Below, in pieces: positions 12,566 to 14,116 of a stretch of 14,116 nt of DNA. The DNA is from CAYHIN01 sp964356705 (lineage in GTDB: Bacteria > Patescibacteriota > Microgenomatia > CAZETR01 > Amesbacteraceae): positions 1-14,116 of the forward strand of contig CAYHIN010000016.1 in NCBI GenBank assembly GCA_964356705.1, given 5' to 3'. The first letter of the stretch is position 1. Each line of letters opens with the position of its first letter. Under the pieces are notes generated by a model. The model saw only the letters and a program-made list of their open reading frames with translations. It did not search any database and was not told the DNA's origin. The position numbers and the translations under genes were made by a program.

Positions 12566-12806
12566 TGGAGTGGCCTTTTGGTTTGTAATACTTCTTATCA
12601 TCGCTGGTTTGGTGTGGGGAACTGTAATTGTACGGAGTTGGGGAAATAAATATGAAGGACTGGCGTGCAAGATTGATGCTGGGCCATACTGTCCTGGAGG
12701 ATATAGATGTGAAGAGGGTAAATGCGAGTTTGTGGTGGATCTTACTCCCTTAAACAAGTTTTTCGACGAGATCCTCAAAGTGCCAGCCGCGGGAGGCTTT
12801 GATTAG
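12555..12806 (+). CDS. Small membrane-anchored protein with Cys motif
   Basis: An 83-residue protein with an N-terminal membrane helix (~6-27) and a short outside part containing C38, C46, C52 and C57. The stretch CPGGYRCEEGKC has the same C-x5-C-x4-C spacing and glycine placement as CSAGFVCDSGVC in the sorting-signal protein at 8965. The family is not recognised; the four cysteines probably make two disulfides. It overlaps the Gre-like gene by 11 nt (coupled expression) and overlaps the opposite-strand murF by 57 nt at the 3' ends. Confidence 0.65.
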   Translation: MRNDGVAFWFVILLIIAGLVWGTVIVRSWGNKYEGLACKIDAGPYCPGGYRCEEGKCEFVVDLTPLNKFFDEILKVPAAGGFD

Positions 12807-13802
12807 TATCAAGTATTTTGTATCTAGTATTTTGTATACGGCTTGGTATAACTCTTCTTGAGTTTCAAAGTATTCTCCGAAACCTGCGGATTTGATAGTG
12901 TGTTTGGTGGCTGGGCCCAAGCAATATAAATGTTTAATGTTTAATGATTTAATTTTTAGTCCGATTTCTTCGTGAGCTGACTTCTCGTACTGGCCTAATT
13001 CATTCATTTGGCCGAAGACGAAGACCGGGGTTTTCTTTAACCTTTTGGAGGTTTCAATTAGCGCTTTGAGTGCCTCTGTGGTGGCAAGGGGGTTGGCATT
13101 GTACGTGTCGTCTATGAGATAGCCGCCACTGGGAAGTTTGATCAAATTCATGCGATGCTCTGGAGGTACAAAATTGTCTAGATTTGGATGAGGAACATTT
13201 AGGATTTTTGCGGCGGAAAAGGCTAAGGCTGCGTTGATTTGAAAATGGGAACCAATCAGAGTGTCCGATAGTTTGATAGTCTCTGGTTTGACATCTTTAT
13301 AAGTGATCACATGTTTGGCATTTTTTGCAATTTTGTATTTTTCTGAGGTCACTGTCTCTAAATCATTTAGAAAGAGCGTGTGGGTGAGATTGATAGGAGT
13401 GATAATGGCAATATCGGGGTGGGCGAGCCAGGTATAAAAAGTCATGTCACCGATGTATTCAATCCCCATCTCTAAAATGAGATATTTGGTCAGGGGAGAG
13501 CAACGAAGAATGGTTGTGGGAATGTTGTAAGTAGGTGTAATGTTGGCCGTGGTGGCCACGGTGGGACCTTGGGAGGCCAGAATAGAGGCTAACATGTCTT
13601 TGGTAGTAGTCTTGCCTACAGATCCGGTGATGGCAATCACTTTGAGCCCAAAGAGATTTTGGAGGAGCCAAAGATAATATTTGGCAACCCTGCGCTTTAT
13701 TGGGTGAAAGAACCAGTGATTTAAGGGATTAGGCTTTGTGTCAGGAAATATCTCTTGTTTGGGAAGAGGGCCAAGCCAAAGACGAATAAGGGACAAAAGC
13801 AT
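12750..13802 (-). CDS. murF: MurF-like Mur ligase (UDP-MurNAc-tripeptide:D-Ala-D-Ala ligase)
   Basis: MurF adds D-Ala-D-Ala to the peptidoglycan precursor in the cytoplasm. Motifs: ATP-binding TGSVGKTTTKDM (59-70), LEMGIEYIGDM (110-120), the central region with NLTHTLF and SEKYKIA, HFQINAALAFSAA, IDDTYNANP (230-238), FGQMNELG (263-270), and the C-terminal IKASRGW (334-340). At 350 residues it is about 100 shorter than E. coli MurF (452): the N-terminal substrate-binding domain is missing and replaced by a ~50-residue hydrophobic/basic leader. Other Mur ligases such as MurE share part of these motifs, but NANP and GQMNELG favour MurF. Near the C-terminus, KILDTKY is encoded by a tandem repeat, and residues ~283-291 by another AT-rich repetitive stretch. 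The start is the ATG 8 nt after a perfect TATAAT. Confidence 0.87.
   Translation of the reverse strand: MLLSLIRLWLGPLPKQEIFPDTKPNPLNHWFFHPIKRRVAKYYLWLLQNLFGLKVIAITGSVGKTTTKDMLASILASQGPTVATTANITPTYNIPTTILRCSPLTKYLILEMGIEYIGDMTFYTWLAHPDIAIITPINLTHTLFLNDLETVTSEKYKIAKNAKHVITYKDVKPETIKLSDTLIGSHFQINAALAFSAAKILNVPHPNLDNFVPPEHRMNLIKLPSGGYLIDDTYNANPLATTEALKALIETSKRLKKTPVFVFGQMNELGQYEKSAHEEIGLKIKSLNIKHLYCLGPATKHTIKSAGFGEYFETQEELYQAVYKILDTKYLILIKASRGWHFEDLVEKLV
12812..12839 (+). repeat. Two-copy 14-bp tandem repeat in the 3' part of murF
   Basis: AGTATTTTGTATCT (12812-12825) is followed directly by AGTATTTTGTATAC (12826-12839), identical at 12 of 14 positions. The core GTATTTTGTATA also occurs in the gene-poor region at 8418-8429. 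In murF it encodes YKILDTKY just before the conserved LIKASRG strand. Confidence 0.65.
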
Positions 13803-13810
13803 TTGTCGTA

Positions 13811-13816
13811 ATTATA
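13811..13816 (-). promoter_or_regulatory. -10 box of murF (leaderless)
   Basis: A perfect TATAAT on the minus strand (13816-13811) ends 8 nt before the murF ATG at 13802. No good -35 is seen at normal spacing; TTTACA at 13836-13831 is too close (14 nt). It shares a ~70-bp divergent region with the promoter at 13837-13866. Confidence 0.5.
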
Positions 13817-13836
13817 CAGTCACGCTAAATTGTAAA

Positions 13837-13866
13837 TTGGACTTTGATCTTAGATTTGGGTATAAT
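13837..13866 (+). promoter_or_regulatory. -10 box TATAAT before the 13873 gene (leaderless)
   Basis: TATAAT is perfect at 13861-13866, 6 nt before the ATG at 13873. The -35 candidate TTGGAC (13837-13842) is weak, with an 18-nt spacer. Confidence 0.55.
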
Positions 13867-13872
13867 TTGGGT

Positions 13873-14106
13873 ATGGACAGAAGGATAGGTAGGGGCGATA
13901 TATCGTGTGCTGATTTAGCTGCATGTGCTTTGAGAGGTGAGACTGGATTTGCCTCTTCGGGGCGTCCGGCAAGTATTTTTTGTTTGTGTGGAGCTAAAAT
14001 AACCCCTGGGACCGTTCGGATTGTTGTTGATCGCATGTTAAGAGTTAGTGAGTTTTTTGTAAATGGTGGGGAAAAATGCACCAGAGATGGTGGGGCGTTT
14101 AGGTAG
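13873..14106 (+). CDS. Small hypothetical protein with Cys motifs
   Basis: A 77-residue product that I do not recognise. It has five cysteines (12, 18, 37, 39, 69); CLCG (37-40) with C69 near GGEKC might bind metal. No signal peptide or membrane helix is visible. The frame is open further upstream, but the ATG at 13873 is preferred because a perfect TATAAT lies 6 nt before it, and a longer start would extend across both divergent promoters. It is divergent from murF. Confidence 0.5.
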   Translation: MDRRIGRGDISCADLAACALRGETGFASSGRPASIFCLCGAKITPGTVRIVVDRMLRVSEFFVNGGEKCTRDGGAFR

Positions 14107-14116
14107 TACTTCCACC

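Noticed and set aside
13738..13872. Upstream extension of the 13873 gene
   Set aside because: The extension overlaps the start of murF and both divergent promoters; the ATG after TATAAT is the better start.

Overview
The window looks like a fragment of a Candidate Phyla Radiation (Patescibacteria) chromosome, probably of the Microgenomates/WWE3 type. That placement is inference from gene character: a short MurF without its usual N-terminal domain, a CPR-style dihydroorotate dehydrogenase, a sortase without a nearby pilin operon, a winged-helix protein of unfamiliar architecture, very tight gene packing and frequent GTG/TTG starts. TGA ends several genes at the length expected for their family, so the standard bacterial code applies.

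Layout. 1-360: the 3' end of a 23S rRNA gene and a complete 5S rRNA gene. 381-4460 (+): an exported thermonuclease, then a close-packed run of pyrG (CTP synthase), a gene fusing a vitamin K epoxide reductase (VKOR) membrane domain to dihydroorotate dehydrogenase, and a short O6-alkylguanine-DNA alkyltransferase. 4463-5467 (-): a winged-helix protein that meets the previous gene tail to tail with 2 bp between stops. 5545-8385 (+): a small Cys-containing protein, a four-S1-domain ribosomal protein S1-like protein, and radA. 8386-8964: a gene-poor stretch with DnaA-box-like sites, an AT-rich core, a good promoter and only doubtful small ORFs. 8965-10411 (+): a secreted Cys-rich protein with a C-terminal sorting signal, followed by a sortase. 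10504-12806 (+): rho, a small unknown gene, a GreA/GreB-like protein and a small membrane-anchored Cys-motif protein. 12750-13802 (-): murF. 13873-14106 (+): a small Cys-containing protein.

How the genes fit together. pyrG and the DHODH domain belong to pyrimidine synthesis; the thermonuclease could supply nucleotides from outside the cell. The VKOR domain should make disulfide bonds for exported proteins, and the window encodes exported Cys-rich proteins, two sharing one cysteine motif and one a likely sortase substrate. rho and the GreA/GreB-like gene are both transcription factors and nearly adjacent.

The most interesting signals are: (i) the VKOR-DHODH fusion, which joins two quinone-linked enzymes; (ii) repeated placement of a sigma70-like -10 box only 5-9 nt before a start codon, suggesting leaderless mRNAs; (iii) repeat DNA apparently captured in frame inside radA, the sortase gene, murF and a signal-peptide region, including a 68-bp imperfect palindrome after the RadA Walker A motif; (iv) a small upstream ORF in the rho leader, in the rho frame and ending 3 nt before the rho start. 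No CRISPR array, tRNA, insertion sequence or convincing intrinsic terminator was seen.
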